Origin: Puccinia triticina
Lineage: Eukaryota > Basidiomycota > Pucciniomycetes > Pucciniales > Pucciniaceae
Assembly (NCBI RefSeq): GCF_026914185.1
Contig: NC_070571.1
Location: 1,364,001-1,428,000, forward strand
Direction of reading: 5' to 3'
Length of the DNA stretch: 64,000 nt
Shown here one piece after another: positions 1-10,820 of the stretch. Under the pieces are notes generated by a model that saw only the letters and a list, made by a program, of their open reading frames with translations, was not told the origin of the DNA and did not search any database. The translations under genes were made by a program, and so were the position numbers. Position 1 is the stretch's first letter; each line of letters opens with the position of its first letter.

Positions 1-255
1 CCCACCATCCCATTTCACTCATCACCAAGCACCCTTCAAATTCACTCTATCGCAACATTTTTCTTGCACTTTAACTCACACAATCACAGCCCCCCTTTCA
101 TCAACCGCTTTGATCTTGACGATCAGCTCCCTGATTTTACTCACCCCGACTTCACCTCCTGACCACTCAAACCCTGGCCGGCATTCGAGCACCAAACCAC
201 CCGGTTCATTTGGTCAGCTTGTTCAAACCTTTGAATCATGTAAGCTCTATGTTCT

Positions 256-1397
256 ATGGACTGTCGTTTACACACCATTGACACAAATACCCAGTCCGTC
301 CCTGAAGCCGTACGCGCCAACCAGTACGGAAACGTTAATACCAAAAGCTTTTTTTCATGTTCCGGAGTTGATAACTCGAACCCTCAAGACTTTGAAGTAA
401 ATTTGACGACCAATACCGCTCTCACTAACGTCCTTGAGCCCGCTACAATTTATCAGCTCGCCGGTAAACTGATTGCTCCAAATGATGGAACCACACCCAC
501 GGTTACTTACAACCAAGCTTCTACAACCCGGATTTGCTCCACCTCGGACTGTAGCGTTGACATGACAAACAAAGCGAACATCGTTGGACTTGGTATGGTC
601 ACACACCGTAGTGAAGTGGCATCCAATAACCCTGACCAACCGACACATCTGGAAGTCACCGTCTTACATCACGACTGGTCTTCAAAGGTAAGCAGCCTAC
701 AACATTTCCGCACCCACGATTCTAACTTCGACTTTGCACTACCGCAGGAGAGATGTCACAAATCCTTTTCGGTCAAGTACATAATACCAACTTCTAAGAA
801 CTATATCAAGACGCATGTGCTGTATGTCGTCGGACGGGAGGTGGAGATCAGTGGCTCTTTGGTCGGGTTTGAAATGGAAACACATATGGCCGTAGTTCAG
901 GTATGATAGCCCTACCCTATTTCAGCTTGCACCACACTTTTTAAAAGTAGTTGTCCCACAGGTCATTGACGTCAGCGTCACAAGCGGTCATCACATCGGA
1001 AAACAAAATCCCGTTGCTTCCACCAGCATCGTCAAATCGGCAGGAGACGGGCGTACCATGTAAGCCCTCCTCCTAACCTCGCCAATCCCGACACCGACCG
1101 TTCCTTTTCAGTGTGAAATTTTCCCCAAACAAAACTTCAGGAAGCCCAGCCAATCCCAAGATTCCGAAGGTCAAGGAAAACTTCTCCTAGCCTTCCCCAT
1201 CATCCAGCAAAGCGAATGGGAAGCGCAAGGCCAATGAGCCAAAGCTCCAAGAAACAGACGAAGAGACTGACTCCGAAAGCGATCAAAGTCAATCAGACCA
1301 GTCGCCTGACGAAGCGCCCCCACCCGCCAAGAAGGGTCAAGGTCGCCCTAGGAAAGCGATCATCAAAGATGCCGCACGCAGACTCAAAGACATGTGA
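256..1397 (+). CDS. OB-like protein with acidic/AT-hook tail (family member 1), one in-frame TAG
   Basis: I read four exons: about 256-687 (or 295-687 if an acceptor at 294 is used), 748-900, 962-1059 and 1112-1397, with GT-AG introns and matching phases. The core has short alternating hydrophobic stretches (YQLAGKLI, LEVTVLHHDW, KSFSVKYII, EISGSLVGF) that look like a beta-barrel, OB-fold-like domain. The tail is acidic and serine rich, then basic, ending with an AT-hook-like GRPRK core that should bind AT-rich DNA. The same exon plan occurs in the genes at 34529 and 36166, where the KSF-type exon is 153 and 150 bases (153 here). An in-frame TAG at 1188-1190 lies before the tail, yet the frame stays open for another 68 codons. 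The family is not one I can name; the OB-like and DNA-binding roles are inference. The first exon is uncertain. Confidence 0.6.
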
Positions 1398-2610
1398 TCC
1401 TGAGCTGTTAACCCCACTCCACCTGTCAATAAATTTTCACCCAACATTGAAAGTTCCTACAGAAGATGCTCAATCCGCCAGGCGCGGGTCGACTTACTTT
1501 GGAAAAGAGGTGCTAACAACTCCTCGACCCCCAAGCTCCTATTCTTCCGCTCTTCTTACAAGATCATCTCCATTTCCATTTTTCACCCCGCGCCGCAAGA
1601 CTTATTGTGTGATCATTCGCTTACATGGAACCGTTTCCCTTGTGTTATATTTGTAAATATTTGTAAATAACTTGTGATCAACACTCATGTAAGCAGGCCC
1701 AGCAACTGTTATTTTACTGTTTGCTTTCCGCGCTTTGTTGCAAATTGTGTTCAAATTCAATCACCCACTTCGCTGAGCACGATCACCCAACTAAAGAAAT
1801 TGTTATGCCAGCTATCTTAGTTCGCCGACCATCACAAGGCAAATGACACGTTGAGTTCGACCACGACGCCCAACAATTGTGCCGTAAATAATGCTGTTGC
1901 ATGGTGGAATCAGTTTCCACTTACTCACTTCATCAATACTTTATGTACGTTAAAGTTGTAACTCAGTGACAGACAAACTTTGGCCTGAATTATAGCTAAA
2001 GTTAACCAGCGCACGGTTATTTTAGTGTTAGACACTCAATAGACGAAATAACACACCCGTGGAGTGGCCAATGCTGATTGACAAGTCTATGTGCTGTATC
2101 GACCGGGCATTGAAACAAAAACGACCTCTCCATTGCGACCACACTGTTTACCAAGTCTCCAACACCTACTCTTCTGCATATCTTATTGGGTTCGACTTTA
2201 ACATCACTGTTCCAGTTAATCTGCTATCGCCCTTCTGCTCGCGTCCGGCTCGCCATATCAATCTCACGCTGTCATCATCCACATAAAAATTAACTTAAAC
2301 TGCAAGTACGACCCCCAACTTTATCAGCACATTATTCGTCGTCTGAGTTCTACCCAACGTATTACCATTGACTCAGGTCATTTTACAAAAACACCCTTAT
2401 TCGAAAGTGGCATTCGGGTCAGTCTCACTTTATCTTCAGTTGGCCGCTTTGACTGATATGTCGCTCCATCTATTGACTAACCATTTGTCAGAAGCTCTAC
2501 AGGACCACACCTGCTTACGCGAAGTTTCACAAGTAACCATCAAGACTACCTGAAGAGCACGACCAGTTGGCGCGTGCACTATTACCGACAAGCTGCACCC
2601 TTACACGGCC
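1398..2610. other. Intergenic stretch, no supported gene
   Basis: This 1.2 kb lies between the OB-like gene and the first recognisable Helitron exon. It has AT-rich patches around 1630-1680 and only short, featureless open frames. The 5' exon or promoter of the Rep-helicase gene may lie in its last 300 bases, but I see no motif that proves it. Confidence 0.5.
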
Positions 2611-3810
2611 ATGGTTGGATTACCACGGAAAGCAGTCCGATCGGTTGCCGAAAATTGTGAAAAAGCTCTGAAATCCGCGATTGAGTTCACACTTCCTCAT
2701 TGCCTCGGAAAATGCGACCGCGCCTGTGTTTCTTGCGGAGCTCTGCACTGGAATGAAGAAGCAACTGTAGTTGATAGGGGAAAGTCGGCCATTTCTTTTT
2801 CGACGTGTTGCCAGAAGGACAAGGTGACGCTTCCCGCTTTCGACGAAACTGCGAAACATTACCCTTCTGAACTGCGACAGCTGTTTCAGGCGACACATCC
2901 GAGTAAGTGAAAATCTACCACTTTGTTTGTACACCTTACTGACAGTTAATTATAGCTGCAACAAACTTCCAGCGTTTGATCCAAATGTACAATAACGCTG
3001 TTTCATTCACCTCTCTCCGAGCAAAAGTCAATCATTCATTCCAAGGTCCAAAGGGTGTTACTGTATTTAGGATGCACGGCGGGTTGGCGCACATGATTTC
3101 AAGTATCGAACCACTTGAAATCAATAACCCTGGATATGCTCAGATTTACGTTGTGGGCGACGGCGGTACGAACGAATCCAAGTTGCGGATCGCGAAAGCT
3201 CAGGGCAAAGCCGGGACTACCGGCAGGGGAGCCGAAATGATGCCTAAAACTGTCGCCACTATCTTACGGGTACTCTACAAGATTAATCCGTATGCACAAT
3301 TCTTCAAAACCGCACGTCAAGTACTCTCTGAAAGCGCCGCAAGGACCTTCAAACTTCAAGGTGTCCCTCTACCGGGAAGCGATCCGAAAAGATACAACGA
3401 ACCTACTGTCAACGAAATTGCTGTGGTTGTCAAAGGGGAAGGAGACATAATCCAGGAGAGGCAGATTCTCCTGCACAGGAAGAACGGAATTCTCCAGACG
3501 ATTTCCGACATGCACTCGTCTTACTTTCCCCTCAGGTATCCACTCTTTTTTCCACGAGGTGAACAGCAGTGGGATTGCCTTTACCAGGCGTGGACCAACA
3601 GGGTTTAGTACAAACACTTCCCACCACGTTCCTAATACTGACTATTATTATTCCAGTCAAAGGCAGGAAAGTAGGATCTCTGGAGTGGTACGCCTACCTT
3701 TTGTTTGAACGCGTCGGACGATTCTCACCTATTCTCGCCGGTCAATCGCTGCTCCAAGAGCTCATTGTCGATATGTACGTATGTGTCGAGCGACAAAGAT
3801 TACAGTATAT
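2611..3810 (+). CDS. Helitron Rep-helicase, 5' portion (interrupted)
   Basis: This is the N-terminal part of a Helitron replication initiator-helicase. Exon 2611-2902 encodes the family's zinc-finger region (CVSCGALHWNEE, then SFSTCCQKDKVTLP). Exon 2956-3602 continues with YNNAVSFTSL, a GG-Hxx-type segment, NPYAQFF and YPLFFPRGEQQW, all standard landmarks upstream of the HUH nuclease. A third exon begins near 3657 with SLEWYAYLLFERV and VERQRLQYI, then stops at a CACTA-like insertion at 3811. The remainder resumes at 29871. The splice between 3602 and 3657 is one base out of phase with the visible GT and AG sites, so either a base was lost or another site is used. The first ATG at 2611 is only the earliest in-frame methionine; a further 5' exon is possible. 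Confidence 0.82.
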
Positions 3811-4336
3811 CACTACAAACATGGATGAATTTGGGAAGGCATATATTGATCAATATGGCATATATTGATCAAATTATATTGATCATTTTTTTTTTTAAAA
3901 TTTCTATTTCATTTGTTTCCTTCCTGCAACATAATAAACCTTCTATCATCTCTCTTTCTCTTGATTTCCTCCTTCCTTAATTTTCAACCATAGTGAAAGC
4001 TTCATTTTGTTGTCAGATCAAATAGGTCATTTTTACATACTCATATGAATTATTCCTGAGAAAAAATAGTCTGTTAAGTCAGGCAGGGAGGAGAAGGGGG
4101 GAGGAGGAATGGGGAGGCATGAATCATTGTCACTTGAACCTTGCAGAAGTGTTGAAATCTACTTTCCAAAAAAAAAAAAAAAAAAAAACAACAATCAGCT
4201 TCAATATATCATGCTACATCAACTTTGTTCAAATTTAATGGCTTATATATATGACTCATCATATTCAATATCCTAAATTTCTACTATGCCTGAGATTGAT
4301 TTAACGTTTGTACCAGATTTGAGTAAGGTGTCTTAT
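3811..4336. repeat. Left terminal inverted arm of the CACTA-like element
   Basis: This arm is matched in inverted orientation by 28595-29867. Shared landmarks are the repeated ATATTGATCAATAT block near the tip, a pyrimidine-rich stretch near 3930-3980, TTATTCCTGAGAAAAAATAG around 4050, a purine-rich GGGAGG block around 4085, and the start of the satellite after TAAGGTGTCTTATATCATGG. A 20-base A run sits at about 4169-4188. There is no coding capacity. Confidence 0.85.
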
Positions 4337-5747
4337 ATCATGGAAGAACTCCCACGCTGCGCTGAGATATAGTGGGAGGAACACCAGGAAACTACCAAAT
4401 TAGTCATATTTGGCAACTGATCACATTGTGGCTGCTACATTTGGAGGTTTTGAGGTCATTCAAGGTAAACCATGATCCCTTGGGGCCATTTGATCATTTT
4501 TTTACCAATATCATGGAAGAACTGCCATGCTGCGCTGAGATATAGTGGCAGAAACACCAAGAAACTACCAAATTAGTGATATTTGGCAACTGATCACATT
4601 GTGGCTGCTACATTTGGGGGTTTTGTGGTCATTCACTGTACCAATGAATCTCTGAGGGCATGTGAACAATTTGGTTTCAATATCATGGAAGAACTCCCAC
4701 GCTGCCTTGAGATATAGTGGCGGAAACACCAAGAAACTACCAAATTAGTCATATTTGGCAACTGATCATATTTTGGCTGCTACATTTGGACGTTTTGAGG
4801 TCATTCAAGGTAAACCATGATCCCTTGAGGCCATTTGATCATTTTTTTACCAATATCATGGAAGAACTCCCATGCTGCGCTGAGATATAGAGGCAGAAAC
4901 ACCAAGAAACTACCAAATTAGTGATATTTGGCAACTGATCACATGGTGGCTGCTACATTTGGGGGTTTTGTGGTCATTCAAGGTACCCAATGAATCTTTG
5001 AGGGCATGTGAACATTTTGGTACCAATATCATGGAAGAACTCCCATGCTGCGCTGAGATATAGTGGCAGAAACACCAAGAAACTACCAAATTAGTGATAT
5101 TTGGCAACTGATCACATTGTGGCTGCTACATTTGGACATTTTGAGGTCATTCAAGGTACACAATGAATCTTTAAGGGCATGTGAACATTTTGGTACCAGT
5201 ATCATGGAAGAAATCCAATGCTGCGCTGAGATATAGTGGCAGAAACACCAAGAAACTACCAAATTAGTGATATTTGGCAACTGATCACATTGTGGCTGCT
5301 ACATTTGGGGGTTTTGTGGTCATTGAAGGTACACCATGAATCTTTGAGGGCATTTGAACATTTTGGTGTCAATATTGTGGAAGAACTCCCACGCTGCGCT
5401 CAGATATAGTGGGAGAAACATCAAGAAACTACCAAATTAGTGATATTTGGCAACTGATCACATTGTGGCTGCTACATTTGGGGTTTTTGTGGTCATTCAA
5501 GGTACACAATGAATCTTTGACCCCATTTGATCATTTTGGTACCAATATCATGGAAGAACTACCATGCTGCGCTGAGATATAGTGGCGGAAACACCAAGAA
5601 ACTACCAAATTAGCCATATTTGGCAACTAATCACATTGTGGGGTTTTGTGGTCATTAAAGGTACAAAGTGAATCTTTAAGGGCATGTGAAAATTTTGGTA
5701 CCAATATCATGGAAGAACTCCCAGGCTGCACTGAGATATAGTGGGAG
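4337..5747 (+). repeat. 173-bp satellite array, left half, segment 1
   Basis: The segment holds head-to-tail copies of a 173-base unit. The conserved core runs from GATATAGTGG through AAACACCAAGAAACTACCAA and a GATATTTGGCAACTGATCAC block to a CATTTGGGGG block. Two variants of the other half alternate: one with GAGGTCATTCAAGG and GATCCCTTGAGGCCATTTG, the other with GTGGTCATTCAAGG and GAATCTTTGAGGGCATGTG. The open frames of about 65 codons on the minus strand are by-products of the unit and overlap from monomer to monomer, so they are not genes. Confidence 0.95.
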
Positions 5748-6097
5748 CAACGGTGCAAGAGCTACGCTACACAAAGCGGCAGCGTAGCAAAAGCGTAGCG
5801 AATTTGGCCCTGTTTGCTACACTTTTAGTAGCGGGCTCAGCGCTCCACTTTTCGCTGATTTTTTTTCCGCGAAAAAACACAGGAAAATAGCGCGCTAATA
5901 TTAGCGGCCAGTAGCGGCTTGGCGCTTCGCTTGCTGCTGACGGAGCGGCTTTTTGCTTCGCTAGCCGCTAAAGTAGCGGTAATAACGCTACTTTAGCGAT
6001 TTATTTGGCGCTTATTTAGCAAGAGGGCGGCGGGCAGAGAAAAAGGAAAATATTTCATTGAAATCTAAGGTTTCCGTGTATATGTGTTGTGTGTCTA

Positions 6098-8810
6098 CTA
6101 CAAGATTCTCGTGTATGGTATGTTTGGTGAAATGAGGGCAAATGAAGCAGAGCAGTCTTCATTTTGAAGGGATTTATGAAACTTCTTGTTGTTCTTGGCC
6201 GCGTCGAGAACGGCGATACAGTCATCGAATTCGCCCACAGCCCTGACCCCTTGACGAAGCCACAAGTGGCTGCTTATGCCCCTTTCAATTGTTCGGGGTG
6301 AAAGCGAGCCACATCCCGTTGTAGCAATGTCAGAAGCCGCTGAAAACGTTCGCTCAACACAGGCTGAGCTGCTCGCACATGTGAGGTAGTCCCCGGCAAG
6401 GGAGGCGAGGACAGGGAAGGATGGGGCCTGAGCCTGTAAACACAACAGGATTGGCAAAGATGAGTGTTAGTTCTAGAGGGTATAATCAGACAAAAAGTAG
6501 AGACAAGCAGACATGTACCTTCCACCAGAGCAAGACCTTCCCTTTGATACTGAGGGAGAGGCTTGTTTCGTGGTATCGTCTCAGTTCTTGTTCATCATTG
6601 TCGGGTCCAAGGTTGCTTGGGTAAAAATTGTATTCATCATTGTCGGGGGCCACGATTTGCGATGCTTCCTTGGTTGATGGAGATGTGGTTGGCTTGAGCA
6701 ACAGCTGGCATTCTTTAAATTTTTGATTGAGGAGGTCTTGAACGGTCGCGAGATGTGAAGGGAATTTGTTAGTGAAAAAAAGTAGCCTCCATGCAGGATG
6801 TAATACCGTGGCCATCAGTATAGGCTTGCACTGAAGAGCAAGATCTTGATATTTGGTGGCCACCTTGATCATTGGATCAAACATAGCTTCCAAGATGTTG
6901 CCTTGACATGCTGTCTTGAGCTGATCTAAGGTATTGAGAAGGCGGCTGTACTCGTAAAGGACCATCAAGGAAGAGGGTCCATCACCCTCCATTCGTTTGG
7001 TCAGTTCCAGGAATATCTGTCGTGGGTAAGTTAAAGAAAACGATCAACGTGAGTATCATAAATGCATCAATAAAAAAGCTGCGGAGTACCTTGAGAACGC
7101 TGTTCAAAACCTTGATGTTGTCCCATTCTCCAGATGAGAACTCATACCGTTTGAAAAAGTTCCCCCTACCGTTCTCACTTTCGTTGGCCAAGAGTTGATT
7201 CACAACCTAAAAGTACAACATCAAGTCTAAGACTCTTGATGGTCGGTCAATCTGACTGAAAGAAAGCATTCAACTTACTTTTCGCGCTTGGTATGCTCGA
7301 TTCCTACTCTCGTATGCAATATTCCATCATATACCATAGCCTCCGATGATCCCTGGGCCATCATAGCCCAACTTATGCGCCCAGACTTGGAACTCTGCCT
7401 GTTTCGCAGGGGAACTAGCTATTCGGCGACATACATAGTCGATCTAGAAGGGATCAAGCAAAAGGTGCGAGTTGACTTAGCTTGATGAGACTGAAATGAC
7501 ATATGGAGACTGATTGGACCGACCTTTTTTAAAGTGGAACCAATACCACTTGTTGCGTACTTTGCTTTGGACTTCTTGCTACTACTAGTCACCCCGCCCC
7601 CAGAACTGTCTCGATCATCAACTTCAGATTCGGATTCGGCTTGCGACTCTTCATCAGATACATCTTTGGGATCAATTTTGTCCTCAGCTTCTGAAGCCTC
7701 GATGCCATCATTGATCATCTCTCCCTCTTTCCTGATTGTTTCAAGGGTTGGGAAGTTTTTGGGTTTTTTTGAGTGGGGGGGACCATCGGCGGTGGAAAGC
7801 TTGATTACAGCGAGGCCTGCACCACAAACTAAAGCAACAACGTGGCAAAAGCAGCGCTGGTGGCTCACCGAAGGGTCCCAGGTAGTTCCATCGTGCTGTT
7901 TGATCAGCTTTGATAACTCCTTCACCATGGTGAAGTTGTTTGAACCTGAATCAGTCGTCTTCGAAAGGATGTAAACAAGAAAAAAACCGTAAAGTGAGCT
8001 TATTGAAGATTTAGAAACGTTTGCGGTCGGTGTGGTACGCAAAAATGTGGAAAAATCAAAAGTTTTTCTCATGTACATACAGAAGGCCTCAAGATACCAT
8101 CCATTGGACACCATAAATGGACTCCATGGCTAAAGTAACCCCTAGTCCCCCCTGGAAGCATCACTGAAGCCCCACTACACTGGAAGTTAGACCCTTTGGA
8201 CAACCTGTAGCACCCAGTCAACCACCTGTCAGGTGCCTCAAGACACATTCCCCGCACCATTCTATCCCCACTACATATATTGGTTTGGGTTTGTTTGTTG
8301 TGTACATGACATCATGCAGCACTGCCCCTGCAGGCTGTGCCCCTTCAACTGAATGGTTCCCCACATTCTAGTTCCTTCTAACTCCACTTTGTTTGGTCTT
8401 ATTACATCACATGATCATACCCTGCACAGCTTATGCGCCCCTTGCATGAACTATGACATCATTTGGCACAGCCCCTCCTCATGTATGCACCCCTTGCATA
8501 AATTTTACACAGCCACTCCCTCTTAACTCCCTCATGTTGTACAGCCCAGGCCAGCTAAAATACCTCCCTCAGGGGCTTCCCTGGAGCCAAAATCCCTCAC
8601 ATTTGTCTATATAAGGAGCTCTCTCCCCCCCATTTGTAGTTCCTCAGTTTATTACTCATCAAGTTTTATACTCACCCATCACCCAAAACACTTACGTACC
8701 CACTCAACCCTCTTACTTACATATAACAACCCTTACATACTGAATAACAACCTTTTTATACTGTGTCACGAGAAACTTATCTTGAGCTAACCACTCCTAT
8801 CACTTATTAA

Positions 8811-8841
<31 letters not shown>

Positions 8842-10381
8842 AGCTGGTAGTATAGAAGGGCAGAGCTTGCACCTCCTTCATCCCCTTCTCCATTCAGCAA
8901 AAGGGTTTCACAACCACTTTTGAGTCTTACATTGGTAAAATACAAGAGAGGTAGTAAAATGTACGTATCTTTTGGTGGAGATTGTGCTTGATGAGGACTC
9001 TGGCAAACGGGGAAGCGAGATACTTTCCGTTGTGATTCCAGGAGATATACTTTATTGATAAGTGGTGTGAACGATATTCCCAAGATTTGGTGATGTAGCA
9101 TACAGAGATGCCTAAAAAGGTTTTATGGCCCCCTTTGGTCGTCCACACATCAGATACTAAGCTGATCTTTGATTCGGCGTCCTAAAGATTTGATGAAACT
9201 TGGTCAGTGCATCATCCAAAAACGAATCAAACATGAAATCATATGAGCCCCGCTGGACTGAGATTCAACACACCTGGATACCTTCCAAGACACCACGCTG
9301 AAGCGAAAGATACAGACTGTGTGCAGTTGTTGCTGCCCAGGTTCGCGAGTGGAGGTAGGTTGAAGGCTGAAGGTAATCAAAGACAATGCGAAGGGTTTCG
9401 TCTTCAACTCGAAGCCATGGGAGGGAGTGTCGGAGCAACCAGAAAACAATGAGCTTGTTGAAAGTGTTGTTGTCGAAGCGGCCCTTGGTCATGTATGAGG
9501 CAATTGTGGTACCCGGTTTGTTCATGGACTCGGTTTTATTCTGAGTATTGGCCTGAGCGGCAGTCAGAGGAAGCTTGGCACCATCGGCAATCGCTTGGGT
9601 TCGACCAGCACAAGCAGCGCGAATGGTTCCTTTGCAGTTCGAGCCGTCACGATGGATCTTCAGGTTGTAGTATGACAAGTTCGAGGCCTTCACAATCTTT
9701 GGACACCAGGAACAGGTGTACGACGTAGTATCCTCCACCTGCACAAAATATAAAAGTACGCTATCGGTGCCGTCCTTGCGAGGTCTTCTTGGACTTGAAA
9801 TTCATTGAGCGTTCAGCGGCCTTGGCGTTTTCCTCATCAGAGTCTTGATTAATGTTGTAGAGTTCTTTCGAGTTGGATTCTGGGGTGGAATTGTTATGAT
9901 CCTGATTTCAGTTGATAAATATTGAACATTATCACAATTAAATTCAGATTACATACTACACTGACATGAAATGAGGCTCTACCAAAATATTACTCACTTG
10001 AGAGGTCTGGAGGTTTGAAGCTGCAGTTGAACTCCGAGTAGATGTACTAGCAGAGGTTACAGGCCCCTTGGGTCTGGGTGGGACGTTAGTATGGAGAGCC
10101 CGTCTGGAGTCGGATTGAGTAGGAACAAAGCCAGGAGTTACGATGACAGTTCTTTTTTGGGCAGATTGACGGATTGGGATGGACGGATTAGGGGTATCAT
10201 CACCAACTGTATGGATATCTGAGCCCTTTTGGTTTTCTGGGGTGACTTGTTGGCTAGAAATCTCAAAGTTTGAAGCAAGGCAGAAGGGCAAGGGCAATAA
10301 AATCAAGGGGATAGGGGATCTGATGGCACTTTGGCTTACTACTGATGTTGGAATTTGGGCGGAATTTATATATGTGATCAT
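6098..10381 (-). CDS. hAT transposase (multi-exon, BED finger to dimerisation domain)
   Basis: Read from the minus strand, the gene begins with a Ser/Thr-rich leader (around 9956-10381) and a charged exon (9780-9900). A BED-type finger follows at 9600-9744 (TCSWCPK ... IHRDGSNC). Next comes the first catalytic block, SLVSDVWTTKGGHKTFLGI (about 9100-9190). After an intron containing a solo LTR, the second block DSGSNNF with RCFCHVVALVCGAGL lies at 7800-7960, followed by an acidic SDEESQAESESE region. Exons at 6982-7203 and 6486-6992 lead to the C-terminal hAT dimerisation domain at 6098-6457 (SSSACVERTFSAASDI). Both visible aspartates of the DDE triad are in place. Exact exon joins are not proven, and the gene may be intact because the LTR falls in an intron. 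It would cut and paste this element and its MITEs. Confidence 0.78.
8031..8931 (+). mobile_element. Solo LTR inside an intron of the hAT transposase
   Basis: The unit begins TGTGGTACGC and ends GAGTCTTACA. It has a TATA box (CTATATAAGGAGCTCTCTCC, near 8608) and is homologous over its length to the minus-strand unit at 47126-48090. Flanking bases are TCGG and TTGG, a possible 4-base duplication with one change. No internal retrotransposon sequence is present, so it is a solo LTR left by recombination. It lies between the DVWTTKGG and DSGSNN exons. Confidence 0.75.
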
Positions 10382-10820
10382 CTTGGTTCAACCTGTGGGC
10401 AGACTTTTGGTATGTACAACCACCAAAATAGCTGCGCTTTAGCGGATGGCGCCCCTCGTGCGCTTTCTGCTGGAAAGGCAAAGACATCCGCTGTGCTACG
10501 CTCTTGGCGCTTTTAGCTGGAAAAGCGGGGCCACGCGCTACGTCTTTTGCGCTAATTAGCGCCATTTAGCGCTGATAGCGGCAAATAGCGCACCATTGCG
10601 CTACACCGCTTTCACTACACTATTCTGTAGCGAAATCACAAAAAAATCGCTGCGCTACGCGCAGGTGATTTTTGCAGTAGCGGTGGTAGCGCTTCGCTAC
10701 CGCTCTATGTAGCGTTTTCCCCGCTAGCGCTATCGCTACTCTGCATTGAGAGCAGCGGTTTTCCGCTACGCTACCCAAAAGCGCCGCTTTTTGTAGCGTA
10801 GCGTAGCTCTTGCACCGTTG

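Larger units (their letters stand above)
5748..10820 (-). mobile_element. hAT-family DNA transposon (5.07 kb)
   Basis: Terminal inverted repeats start CAACGGTGCAAGAGCTACGC at 5748 and end with its complement at 10820. A 7-base copy of the target, GTGGGAG, lies at 5741-5747 and 10821-10827. hAT elements make 8-base duplications, so the eighth base has probably changed or the end is offset by one. The terminal 250-380 bases on both sides are crowded with GCGCTA/TAGCG motifs, as expected for subterminal transposase-binding repeats. It encodes a multi-exon transposase on the minus strand and carries a solo LTR at 8031-8931. It inserted into satellite repeat, so it is younger than the array. Confidence 0.88.
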
